Below are positions 32,191 to 47,770 of a stretch of 64,000 nucleotides of DNA, one piece after another. A program made the translations under genes and the position numbers. Under the pieces are notes generated by a model. The model was not told the DNA's origin. It made no database searches and saw only the letters and a program-made list of their open reading frames with translations. This DNA is from Penium margaritaceum (lineage: Eukaryota; Streptophyta; Zygnematophyceae; Desmidiales; Peniaceae): assembly GCA_023375785.1 (NCBI GenBank), contig SZWC01000546.1:150219-214218 (forward strand). The letters run 5' to 3'. Within the stretch, counting starts at the first letter, position 1, and every line of letters begins with the position of its first letter.

Positions 32191-33366
32191 TGTACTAACA
32201 TGCACTTACATACACTTACACGCACTCACACGCACTTACACTCACTTACACGCACTTACACGAACTGACAGTCCCTTACTCGAACTTACACGTACTAACA
32301 CGTACTCACACATACTTACACGCACTTACACGCACTTACACGTACTTACACACACTTACACGCACTTATACGAACTTACACGCACTTACATGCAGTTACA
32401 CGCACTTACAAGCACTTACATGCACTTACATGAACTTACACACACTTACACGTGCTTACACGCACTTACAAGCACTTACATGCACTTACACGCACTGACT
32501 TGCACTTACACGTACTTACACGTACTTACATGCACTTACACGTACTCTCACACACATGTACTTACACGCACGTACACGCACTTACACATACTCACAGGAA
32601 CTTACATGCACTTACACAAACTTACACGTACTTATACACACTTACACGCACTTACACGCACTTATACATACTTTCTTGCATGTACACGTACTTACACGCA
32701 CTTTCACGTACTTACAAGCACTTACACACACTTACATGCACTTATACAAACTTACACGTACTTACACACACTTACACGCACTTACATGCAATAACACATA
32801 CTTACACGCACTTACACACACTTACACGCATTTACACACACTTACACAAACTTACACTCACTTACAAACACTTACACCTACGTACACACACTTACGTGCA
32901 CTTACACGCACTTATATATACTTACACACACTCACACGCACTTATACGCACTTACACGTACTTACATATACTTACACACACTTACACGTACTTACACGCA
33001 CTTACACACACTTACACACACTAACATGCACTTACAAGCACTTACACGTACTTACACGTGCTAACACGCACTTACACACACTTACATGTACTTACATGCA
33101 CTTACACATACTTACACATACGTACACACATTGACACTCACTTTTAGCACTTATACGCACTTACATGCACTTACACAAACTTACACGTACTTACACGCAC
33201 TAACACTCACTTACACAAACTTAAACCGCACTTACACACACTTGTTTGCCCTTACATGCTCTTACACGCACTCACCTGTACTAATACACACTTACACACA
33301 CGTACACGCACTTTCACGCACCTACACACACTTATACACACTTACACGCACTTACACGCACTTACA

Positions 33367-33531
33367 NNNNNNNNNNNNNNNNNNNNNNNNNNNNNNNNNN
33401 NNNNNNNNNNNNNNNNNNNNNNNNNNNNNNNNNNNNNNNNNNNNNNNNNNNNNNNNNNNNNNNNNNNNNNNNNNNNNNNNNNNNNNNNNNNNNNNNNNNN
33501 NNNNNNNNNNNNNNNNNNNNNNNNNNNNNNN
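33367..33531. other. Assembly gap (165 N)
   Basis: A run of 165 unknown bases. The satellite on the two sides is a duplicate of itself: 'gacactcacttttagcac' occurs at 33133 and 33542, and 'ttgtttgccc'/'ttgtatgccc' follows in each. The assembler probably broke at a tandem duplication, and the copy number here is unreliable. Confidence 0.98.
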
Positions 33532-36500
33532 TACACACACTGACACTCACTTTTAGCACTTATACGCACTTACACGCACTTACACAAACTTACACGTACT
33601 TACACGCACTTACACTCACTTACACAAACTTAAACCGCACTTACACACACTTGTATGCCCTTACATGCTCTTACACGCACTCACCTGTACTAATACACAC
33701 TTACACACACGTACACGCACTTTCACGCACCTACACACACTTATACACACTTACACGCACTTACACGCACTTACACACACTTACACGCAATTACACGCAC
33801 TTACATGCACTTTCACATACTTACACGAACTTACATTCACTTACACAAACTTACACGTACTTACATGCACTTACACGCACTTACACACACTTACACGCAT
33901 TTACACGCACTTATACATACTTACACGCACTTACACGCACTTACATGTACTTATACACATTTACACGAACTGACAGTCACTTATACAAACTTACACGTAC
34001 TCACACGTACTCACACGTATTTACACGTACTTACACGTACTTACACGCACTTATACCCACTTAAACACACTTACACACACTTACACATACATACACGTAC
34101 TTACACGCACTTACATGCACTTACACGTACTTACACATACTTACACGTACTTACACGCACTTACACATACTTACACACTCTTACACACACTTACATACAC
34201 TTACACATACTTACTTGTACTTACACGTACTTACATGTACTTACATGCACTTATACGCACTTACACGCACTTACACAGACTTACACGCACTTACACGCAC
34301 TTCCATGCATTTACACGCACTTACACACACTCACATGAACTTACATGCACTTACACGAACTTACACGTACTTGTACACACTTACACGCACTTACACGCAA
34401 TTACACGCACATTCTTGCACTTACACGCACTTACACGCACTTACACGCACATTCACGCACTTACACGCAATTACACACACAAATACGTACATACACACAC
34501 TTACACGCACGTACACGCACTTAAACATACTTACACACACTCACACACACTCACATGCACTTACACGCACTTACACGCATTTATACGCACTTATACACAC
34601 TTACACATACTTACACACACTTATACGCACTTACACGCACTAACACGCACTTACACGTACTTACACACACTTACACATACTTACACACACTTATACGCAC
34701 TTACACGCACTAACACGCACTTACACGTACTTACACACACTTACACGTACTTACACGCACTTACACATACTTACATGAACTTACATACTTTTACACGTAC
34801 TTACATGCACTTACACATACTTACACACACTTACACGCTTTTACAGGCACTAATACATACTTATACACACTTACACACACTTACACACACTTACACACAC
34901 TTACACACACTTACTCTTACTTACACGCACTTACATGCACTTACACACACTTATACACACTTATACGTACTTATACGCACTTACACAAACTTATACACAC
35001 TTCAACCACACTTACATGTACTTACATGTACTTATACGTACTTACACGCACTTACACACCCTTAGATGCACTTACACACACTTACAGGCACCTACAGGTA
35101 CCTACACACACTTACACATACTTACATGCACTTACACGCACTTACACGTACTTACAGATGCTTACATGCACTTACACACACTTATACACACAGGCACGCA
35201 CTTACACACACTTACACGCACTTACACGTACTTACACGCACATACATGCACTTACACACACTTACACGTACTTACACGCACTTACACGAACTTACACAAA
35301 ATTACATCCACGTAAACTGCACTTACACGCACTTACACGCACTAAAACGCACTTACATGCACTTACACGTACTTACACGCACTTACACGAACATAAACCG
35401 CACTTACACGCACTTACAAGTACTTACACGCACTTACATGCACTTACACGTACTTACACGAACTTATACGTACTTACACACACTTACACACACTTACACA
35501 CACTTACACACACTTACACACACTTACATGCACTTATAAATACTTACACACACTTACTTGCACTTACACGCACTTACACCCACTTACACACACTTACACA
35601 CACTTACACGCACTTACACGTGCTTACATGCACTTACACGTACTTACACGCACTTACACCCACTTACACACACTTACACACACTTACACGCACTTACACG
35701 TGCTTACATGCACTTACACGTACTTACACGTACTTACTTGTACTTACACGTACTTACTCGTACTTACACGTACGTACACGCAATTACATGTACTTACACA
35801 CACTTACACATACTTACACGTACTTACACGCACTTACACGCACTTACACGAACGTAAACTGCACTTACACGTACTTACACACACTTATATGCACTTATAC
35901 GTACTTACACGCACTTACACACACTTACACGCACTTACACGCACTTATACATACTTACACACACTTACACGAACTTACACAAAATCATATCCACTTAAAG
36001 TACACTTAAACGCACTTACACACTCTTACACGCACTTACACATACTTACACGCACTTACACGCATTTACACGCACTTACATAAACTTAAACTATACTAAC
36101 ACGCACTTACACGCACTTATACGCACTTACACGCATGTTTAGCACTTACACGCACTTACACGCACTTACACGAACTTACACGTACTTACACACACTTACA
36201 CTCACTTACATGATTTTAAACCGCACTTACACGCACTTACATGCACCTATACACTCTTACACGCACTCACACACACTAACATGCACTTACACACACTTAC
36301 ACACACTTACACGCACTTCCACGCACCTACAGGCACATACACGTACTTACACGTACTTACACGCACTTACACGTACTAACATGCACTTACATGCACTTAC
36401 ACAAACTTACATTCACTTACACAACCTCACACATACTTACATGCACTTACACACACTTACATGCACTTACACTTACTTACACACACTTACATGCGCTTAC

Positions 36501-38040
36501 ACGCAGTTACACACACTTATACGCACTTACACGCACTTACACGAACTTACACGCACAGCCACGAACTAACATTCACTTACACGAACTTACACGTATTATA
36601 CGCACTTACACGGACTTACACGCACTTACAGGCACTTACACGCACTTACACGTACCTACACGCACTTACACGTACTTACACGCACTTACACGCACTAACA
36701 TGCACTTACACACACTTACATGCACTTACACGCACTTACACACACTTACACGTGCTTACACGCACTTACACGCACTGACATGCACTTAAACGCACTTACT
36801 TGTACTTACACGTACTTACACGTACTTACACATACTTACACGCACTTACACATACTTACACGCACTTACACACACTTACACGCACTTACTTGTACTTACA
36901 CGTACTTACACGTACTTACACATACTTACACGCACTTACACATACTTACACGCACTTACACACACTTACACGCACTTACATGCACTTACATGCACTTACA
37001 CGTACTCATAGGAACTTACACACACTTACACGAACTTACACGTACTTACACGCACTAATGCACTTACATGCACTTACACGCACTTTCTTGCACTTACACG
37101 TACCTACACGCACTTACACGCACTTTCACGTACTTACATGCACTTACATGTACTTAAACGTGCTTACACACACTCACACGCACTTACACCCACTTAAGGG
37201 CACTTATACGCACTTACACGTACTTACACGCACTTATACGCACTTACACGTACTTACACGTACTTACACGCACTTACACCCACTTAAGGGCACTTATACG
37301 CACTTACACGTACTTACACGCACTTATACGCACTTACACGTACTTACACGTACTTACACGTACATACACACACTTACACGTACTTACACATTATTACATA
37401 TACTTACACGCACTTACACACACTTACACGTACTTACTTGCACTTACACGTACTTACACGTACTTACATGCACTTACACGCACTTATATGCACTTACACA
37501 CACTTACATGCACTTACACGTACTTACATGCACTTACACGCACTTATATGCACTTACACACACTTACATGCACTTACACGTACTTACATGCACTTACACA
37601 CACTCACAGGAACTTACATGCACTTACACAAACTTACACGTACTTATACATACTTACACGCACTTACACGCACTTACTCACACTTTCTTGCACTTATACG
37701 CACTTACACGCACTTTCACGCACTTACAGGTACTTACACACACTCACAGGAACTTACACGTACTTACACAAACGTATACGTACTTATACGCACTTACACA
37801 CACTTACACGCACTTACACGCACTTACACTCACTTAAAGGCACTTACACACACTTACACGTGCTTACACGCACTTACACATACTTACATGCACTTAAACG
37901 CACTTACTTGCACTTACACGTACTTACACGTACTTACACGCACTTACACCCACTTACACGTACTTACACGCACTTACACACACTTACACGTACTTACATG
38001 CACTTACACGCACTTACACACACTTACACGCACTTACACG

Positions 38041-38720
38041 CACTTACACGTACTTACACGCACTTATACGCACTTACACGTACTTACACGCACTTATACG
38101 CACTTACACGTACTTACACGCACTTATACGCACTTACACGTACTTACACGCACTTATACGCACTTACACGTACTTACACGCACTTATACGCACTTACACG
38201 TACTTACACGCACTTATACGCACTTACACGTACTTACACGCACTTATACGCACTTACACGTACTTACACGCACTTATACGCACTTACACGTACTTACACG
38301 CACTTATACGCACTTACACGTACTTACACGCACTTATACGCACTTACACGTACTTACACGCACTTATACGCACTTACACGTACTTACACGCACTTATACG
38401 CACTTACACGTACTTACACGCACTTATACGCACTTACACGTACTTACACGCACTTATACGCACTTACACGTACTTACACGCACTTATACGCACTTACACG
38501 TACTTACACGCACTTATACGCACTTACACGTACTTACACGCACTTATACGCACTTACACGTACTTACACGCACTTATACGCACTTACACGTACTTACACG
38601 CACTTATACGCACTTACACGTACTTACACGCACTTATACGCACTTACACGTACTTACACGCACTTATACGCACTTACACGTACTTACACGCACTTATACG
38701 CACTTACACGTACTTACACG
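38041..38720 (+). repeat. Homogenised 30-bp trimer array, 22 perfect copies
   Basis: Twenty-two perfect copies of the trimer CACTTACACG-TACTTACACG-CACTTATACG, plus 20 bp of a further copy. The unit is exactly three monomers with a fixed order of three variants. Because 30 is a multiple of three, each frame repeats a fixed ten-residue string here, giving long spurious open frames in all three + frames. The perfect identity indicates a very recent expansion. Confidence 0.96.
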
Positions 38721-41700
38721 TACTTACACGCACTTACACGCACTTACACGCACTTACACGCACATACACACACTTACACGCACTTACACATACTTACATA
38801 CACTTACATGCACTTACACACACTTACACGTACTTACTTGTACTTACATGTACTTACACGTACTTACATGAAATTACACGCACTTATACGCACTTACACA
38901 CACTTACATGCACTTACACGTACTTACATGCACTTTCACACACTCACAAGAACTTACATGAACTTACACAAACTTACACGTACTTATACGCACTTACACA
39001 CACTTACACACACTTTCTTGCACTTACACGCACTTACACACACTTTCACGCACTTACACATACTTGCACATACTCATAGGAACTTACACATACTTACACG
39101 AACTTATAGGTACTTACACGCACTTACACGCACTTACACGCACTTACATGCACTTACACGCACTTACACGCACTTACATGCACTTACATGCACTTACACG
39201 CACTTACACAAACTTACACGCACTTACACACACTTACATGCACTTACACGCACTTACACAAACTTACACGCACTTACACACACTTATACGTACTTACACG
39301 CACTTAAACGCACTTACACGCACTTACACGTACTTACATGAGCTTACACGTACTTACATGCATTTACTTGCACTTACACACACTTACACCCACTTACACG
39401 CACTTATACGCACTTACATGCACTTACACGTGCTTACATGCACTTACACGTACGCACACACACTTACTTGTACTTACACGTACTTATACGTACTTACACA
39501 TACGTACACGCACTTACATGCACTTACACATACTTACACATACTTACACACACTTACATGCACTTACATGCACAAACATAAACTTAAACTGCACTTACAC
39601 GTACTTACACGCACTTATACGCACTGACACACACATGCACACACTTATACGCACTTATACGCACCTACACACACTTACACACACTTACACGCACTTACAC
39701 ACACTTACACACACTTACACGTACTTACATAAGCTTACAGGAAATTACATCCACTTAAAGTGCACTTACACACACTTACACGTACTTACACGCACTTATA
39801 CATACTTACACGCACTTACACGCACCTACACTTACTTACACAAACTTAAACTGCACTTACACGCACTTACACACACTTACACGCACTTACACGCACTTAC
39901 ACGCACTTACACGCAATTTTAGCACTTACACGCACTTACACGCACTTCCACGAACTTACACGTACTTACACGCACTTATACTCACTTACACGAACGTAAA
40001 CCGTACTTACACGCACTACCATGCACTTACACACTCTTACACATACTCACACGTACTAACACACACTTACATGCACTTACACATACTTACACACAGTTTC
40101 ATGCACATACACGCACTTACACGTACTTACACACACTTATACACACTTACACGCACTTACACGTACTAACATGCACTTACATGCACTTACATGAACTTTC
40201 ATTCACTTACACAAACTTACACGTACTTACACGCACTTACACACACTTACACGTACTTACATGCACTTACATGCACTTACATGAACTTTCATTCACTTAC
40301 ACAAACTTACACGTACTTACACGCACTTACACACACTTCCGTGTACTTACACACACCTACACACACTTACACACACTTACACGCACTTTCACGCACTTAT
40401 ACGCACTTACACGCACTTACATGCACTTACACGCACTTACACGCACTTGCACAAACTAACATTCACTTACACGAACTTACACGTACTTACATGCACTTAC
40501 ACGCACTTACACGCACTTGCACAAACTAACATTCACTTACACGAACTTACACGTACTTACATGCACTTACACGCACTTACACGTACTTACAGGTACTTAC
40601 ATGCACTTACACACACTTACACGCACTTACACATACTTACACTCACTTACACGCACTTACACGTACTAACACGCACTTACACGCACTTACATGCACTTAA
40701 ACGTACTTACACGTACTTACACGTGCTTACACCCACGTATACACACTTATATGCACTTAAACGTACTTACTTCACTTACACGTACTTACACGTACTTACA
40801 CGCACTTACACGCACTTACACATACTTGCACGTACTTGCATACACTTACACGCACTTACATACACTTACACACACTTACACGCACTCACAAGAACTTACA
40901 CGCACTTATCCGTACTTACATGCACTTATACGCACTTTCTTGCACTTACACGCACTTACACGCACTTACACATACTTTCACGCACTTACATGCACTTACA
41001 CAAACTTACACGCACTTACACGCACTTACACATACTTTCACGCACTTACATGCACTTACACAAACTTACACGCACTTACACGCACTTACACGCACTTACA
41101 CGCACTTGAACAAACTTACACGCACTTACACACACTTACACGTACTTACACGCACTTACACACTCTTACACGTTCTTACACAACCTTACACGTGCTTACA
41201 CATGCTTACACGCACTTACATGCACTTACACACACTTACACACACTTACACGCATTTACACGCACTTACACAAACTTACACGCACTTGTACACACTTACA
41301 CGCACTTACACACACTTACACACGCTGACACGCACTTACACATACTTACACGTACTCACATGCACTCACACGTACTCACACGCACTTTCACGCAATTACA
41401 CGTACTTACACGCACTTACATGCACTTACACGCACTTACACGAACTTATACGCACTTACACACACTTTTACGCAGTTATACACACTTACACGTACTTACA
41501 TGCACTTACACGCACTTACACGAACTTACACGCACTTACACACACTTTTACGCAGTTATACACACTTACACGTACTTACATGCACTTACACGTACTTACA
41601 CACACTTACACGCACTTACACGCACTTACACACTTTCACAGACACTAACACGCACTTACACGTACTTACACGCACTTACACACACTTACACGTACTTAGA

Positions 41701-43239
41701 CGCACGTATACTTACTTACACGCACTTACATGCACTTACACGTACTTACACATAATTACACGTACTTACACGTACTTATACGAACCTACACATACTAAAA
41801 CCACACTTATATGCAGTTACATGCACTTACACGCACGTACATACACTTACACGTACTTACACGCACTTCCACGCACTTACACGCACTTACATGCACTTAG
41901 ACATACTTACGAGCACTCACACGCACTCACACGTACTCACATGTACTTTCACGCACTTATACGTACTTATACGCACTTATACATACTTACACACACTTAC
42001 AGACACTTACATACACTAATATGTACTTACACGCACTTGCATGCACTTACACACACTTACACGCACTTAGACATACTTACACGTACTTACACAAACTTAC
42101 ACACACTTATACGCACTTACACAAACTGACATTAACCTACACAAACTTCCACGTACTTGCACGCACTTATCTGCACTTACATGCAGTTTCACGCACTTAT
42201 ACATACTTACATGGACTTACACGTGCTTACATGCACTTACACGCACTTATACGTACTTACATACACTTATACGCACTTACACGCACTTGTACGCACTTAC
42301 ACGCAGTTACACTTGCTTACACACACTTACACGCACTTACACGCACTTACATGCACTTACTTGCACTTACACGTACTTACAGGTACTTACACGCATTTAC
42401 ACACACTTACACGCACTTACACACACTTACACGCACTTACACGCAGTTACACACACTTACACGTACTCACAGGAACTTACACACACTTACACATACTTAC
42501 ACATACTTACACGAACTTACACAGACTTACACGCACTTACACACACTTTCTTGCACTTACACGCACTTACATGCACTTACACGTACGTTCACACACTTAT
42601 ACATACTTACACAAACTTACACGCAATTATACACACTTACCCGCAGTTACACGTACTTATACGCACTTACATGCACTTACACGCACTTACACACACTAAC
42701 ACACTCTTACACGCTCTTATACAACCGTATACGTACTTACACATACTTACACACACTTGCACGCACTTACACGCACTTACACGCACTTACATGCATTTCC
42801 GCGCACTTACACAAACGTATACGCACTTACACGCACTTACACGTACTTACACGCACTAACATACACTTACACGTACTTACACACACTTACACGCACTTAC
42901 ACATACTTACGAGCACTCACACGTACTCACACGCACTCGCACATATTTTCACGCACTTACATGTACTTACATGCACTTACACGCACATACATGCACTTAC
43001 ACGCACTTGCACACACTTACACACACTTACACAAACTTAAACCAAACTTACACACACTTACATGCACTTTCACGCTCTTACACGCACTCACATGCACTAA
43101 AACGCACTTACACGCACTCACACACACTTATACGCACTTATACGCACTTACACGCACTTACATACACTTACACGCACTTACATGCACTTACATGCACTTA
43201 CACGCACTTATACACACTTACACATACTTACACGCCCTT

Positions 43240-43530
43240 ACACGATCTTACATTCACTTAGACAAACTTACCCATACGTACACGCATTTACACGTACCGA
43301 CACGCACTTACACACACCTACACGTACCTACACGCACTTACACGCACTTACACGCACTTACACACACTTACATGCACTTACACAGACTTACACACACTTA
43401 CACAAACTTACCCATACGTACACGCATTTACACGTACCGACACGCACTTACACACACCTACACGTACCTACACGCACTTACACGCACTTACACGCACTTA
43501 CACACACTTACATGCACTTACACAGACATA
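43240..43530 (+). repeat. 140-bp tandem duplication
   Basis: 'cttacccatacgtacacgca' followed by 'tttacacgtaccgacacgc' occurs with 'cccatacgta' at 43271 and 43411. A related single copy lies near 46445 and another near 49510, showing that 42-44 kb, 46-47 kb and 49-50 kb are members of one larger repeat family. Confidence 0.8.
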
Positions 43531-43769
43531 CACACACTAACATGCTCTTGCCGGCACTTATACGTACTCACATGCACTTACACGCACTTACGCGCACTTA
43601 CGCGCACTTAGTCATAGTTACACTCACTTACACGCAATTAGACGAACTTACACGAAGTTACGCCCACTTAAACTTTACTCACACGCACTTACACGCACCT
43701 AGACGCACTTACACATACTTACACATACTTACATGCACTTACACTTACTTACACGAACTTAAACCACAC

Positions 43770-44060
43770 TTACACGCACTTACGCACACTTATACCCACT
43801 TACATGTACTTACACACAGTTACACACACTTACACAAACTTACACGTACTTACAAGCAAGTAAACGCACTTACACGCACTTACTCATACTTACACGCACT
43901 TACACGCACTTACACGCACTTACACACACTTATACCCACTTACATGTACTTACACACAGTTACACACACTTACACAAACTTACACGTACTTACAAGCAAG
44001 TAAACGCACTTACACGCACTTACTCATACTTACACGCACTTACACGCACTTACACGCACT
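43770..44060 (+). repeat. 140-bp tandem duplication
   Basis: 'tatacccact' occurs at 43791 and 43931, each followed by 'tacatgtacttacacacagt' and by 'acaagcaagtaaacgc'. Single-copy relatives occur at about 46830 and 49900. Confidence 0.8.
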
Positions 44061-44587
44061 TACACGCACTTACACATACTTACACGCACTTACATGTACT
44101 TACATGCACTTACATGCACTTACACGCACTTACATGCACTTGCACGCACTTACACACTTTTACACACACTTACACGTACTAACATACACTTACACGCACG
44201 TATACGCACTTATACGCACTTATACACACTTACACGCACTTACACGTACTTACACGCACTTACATCCACTTACATGCACTTACACGCACTTACATGCACT
44301 TACACGTACTTAGACGCACATACACACACTTACACACATTTACACGCACTTACACGCACTTACACACACTTACACGCACTTACACGCACTTACACACACT
44401 TACATGTACCTACAGGAACTTACACACACTTACACGAACTTACACATACTTACACAAACGTACACGGACTTACATGCACGTACACACACTTTCTTGCACT
44501 TACACACACTTACATGCACTTACACGTACGTTCACATACTTATACGTACTTACACAAATTTACACGCAATTATACACACTTACACGC

Positions 44588-44625
44588 ACTTCCACCGTGG
44601 AAGTACGTGGAAGTTCCACGTACTT
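44588..44625. repeat. Strand-inverted monomers forming two hairpins (micro-inversion)
   Basis: ACTTCCAC (44588-44595) is followed after one base by its reverse complement GTGGAAGT (44597-44604). AAGTACGTGG (44601-44610) is then followed after five bases by its reverse complement CCACGTACTT (44616-44625). Between about 44596 and 44614 the + strand carries the satellite in the opposite orientation, the only such patch I found in 62 kb. The related copies near 42640 and 47400 read straight through with normal monomers, so this is a derived change, best explained by template switching. Confidence 0.9.
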
Positions 44626-45590
44626 ATACGCACTTACACGCACTTACACGCACTTACACACACTAACACACTCTTACACGCTCTTATACAACCGTACACG
44701 TACTTACACATACTTACACATACTTACACACACTTACACGCACTTCCACGCACTTACATGCATTTACACGCACTTACACAAACGTATACGCACCTACACG
44801 CACTTACACATACTTACACGCACTGACACACACTTACACGTACTTACACGCACTTACACGTACTTACACATGCTTACGAGCACTCAAACGTACTCACACG
44901 CACTCGCACATATTTTCACGCACTTACATGTACTTACATGCACTTACACGCAATTACATGCACTTACACGCACTTGTACGAACTTACACACACTTACACG
45001 CACTTAGACGCACTTACACGCACTTACACATACTTACAATCACTTATACGCACTTACAAGCACTTGTATGCACTTACACGTACTTACACGTACTTTCATG
45101 CACTTACACGCAATTACATACTTTTACACGCACTAACACGCACTTACATGCACTTACACGTACTTACACGCACTTACACGCAATAATACTTACTTACACG
45201 CATGTACACACGCTTACACGCACTTACACAAACTTACAAGCACTTAAACCATACTTACATACACGTACACGCACTTACACGCAATAATACTTACTTACAC
45301 GCACTTTTACGCACTTCACACACTTACACAAACTTACAAGTACTTAAACCATACTTATACGCACGTACATGCACTTACACGCACTTACACGCACTTAAAC
45401 GCACTTACACGTACCTATACACACTTCTACGCACCTACACGTACCTACTCGCACTTACACGCACTAACACACACTTACACACACTTACACGCACTTACAC
45501 GCACTTACACGGACTTACACACACTTGTACACACTTACACGCACTTACACGTACTTACACGCACTTACACACACTTACACACACTTACAC

Positions 45591-45750
45591 GCACTTACAC
45601 GCACTTACACGCACTTACACGCACTTACACGCACTTACACGCACTTACACGCACTTACACGCACTTACACGCACTTACACGCACTTACACGCACTTACAC
45701 GCACTTACACGCACTTACACGCACTTACACGCACTTACACGCACTTACAC
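45591..45750 (+). repeat. Pure consensus monomer run, 16 copies
   Basis: Sixteen consecutive identical monomers (GCACTTACAC) without a single variant, followed by GGACTTACAC. It is the longest run I see of the consensus monomer itself and defines the ancestral or most homogenised unit. Confidence 0.93.
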
Positions 45751-47519
45751 GGACTTACACGCACTTGTACACACTTACACGCACTTACACGTACTTATAC
45801 GCTCTTACACTCACTTACACGAGCTTACACAAAATTACACCCACTTAAACTGCACTTACATGCACTTACATGCACTTACACGTACTTACACGCACTTACA
45901 CGTACTTACACGCACTTACACACACTTACACGAACATAAACCACACTTATACGCACTTACACATACTTACATGCACTTACACGTACTTAAAACACACTTA
46001 CACGCACTTACACAAACTTACACGTACTTTCACGCACTTCCACACTCTTACACGCACTTACACGCACTTACAAACACTTACACACACTGACGCGCACTTC
46101 CACGTACTTACACGCACTTACTTGTACTTACTCCACTTACAACCACTTACACGCACTTACACGCACTTACAGGCACTTACACGTGCTTACATGCACTTAC
46201 ACATACTTTCACACATTTACTTGCATTTCCACGTACTTATACGTACTTGTACGTACTTACTCGCACTTACACACACTTACACGCACTTGCACGCACTTAC
46301 ACGCACTTACACAAACTTAAACTGCACTTACACGCACTTATACGCACTTACATGCACTTACACGCACGTTTAGCACCTACACGTACTTACACACATTTAC
46401 ACGAACTTACACGCCCTTACACGAACTTACATTCACTTACACAAACTTACCCATACTTACACGCATTTACACGTACCGACACGCACTTACACACACCTAC
46501 ACGTACATACACGCACTTACACGCACTTACACGCACTTACACACACTTACATGCACTTACACAGACATACACACACTAACATGCTCTTGCCGGCACTTAC
46601 ACGTACTCACATGCACTTACACGCACTTACGCGCACTTACGCGCACTTAGTCGTACTTACACTCACTTACACGCACTTAGACGAACTTACACGAAATTAC
46701 GCCCACTTAAACTTTACTCACACGCACTTACACGCACTTAGATGCACTTACACGTACTTACACATAATTACATGCACTTACACTTACTTACACGAACTTA
46801 AACCACACTTACACGCACTTACGCACACTTATACCCACTTACATGTACTTACACACAATTACACACACTTACACAAACTTACACGTACTTACAAGCAAGT
46901 ACACGTACTTACACGCACTTACTCATACTTACACGCACTTACACGCACTTACACGTACTTACACGCACTTAGACATGCTTACACACACTTACATGTACTT
47001 ACATGCACTTACATGCACTTACACGCACTTACATGCACTTACACGCACTTACACACTTTTACACACACTTACATGTACTAACAGACACTTACACGCACGT
47101 ATACGCACTTACACGCACTTATACGCACTTACATGCACTTACACGTACTTACACGCACTTACACCCACTTACATGCACTTACACGCACTTACATGCACTT
47201 ACACGTACTTAGACGCACATATACACACTTACACGCATTTACACGCACTTACACGAACTTACACATACTTACACGAACTTACACGGACTTACACGCACGT
47301 ACACACACTTTCTTGCACTTACACTTACTTAATGCACTTACACGTACGTTCACATACATATACGTACTTACACAAATTTACACGCAATTATACACACTTA
47401 CACGCACTTACACATACTTACACGCACTTACACGCACTTACACGCACTTACACACACTAACACACTCTCACACGCTCTTATACAACCGTACACGTATTAC
47501 ACATACTTACATACACTTA

Positions 47520-47770
47520 CACACACTTACATGCACTTACACGCACTTACATGCATTTACACGCACTTACACAAACGTATACGCACTTACACACACTTAC
47601 ACATACTTACACGCACTGACACACACTTACACGTACTTACACGCACTTACACGCACTTACACGCACTTACATGCATTTACACGCACTTACACAAACGTAT
47701 ACGCACTTACACACACTTACACATACTTACACGCACTGACACACACTTACACGTACTTACACGCACTTAC
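47520..47770 (+). repeat. 120-bp tandem duplication
   Basis: 'atgcatttacacgcactt' followed by 'acacaaacgtatacgc' and 'gcactgacacacac' occurs with 'atgcatttac' at 47551 and 47671. The equivalent places near 42790 and 44757 have one copy each. Confidence 0.75.
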
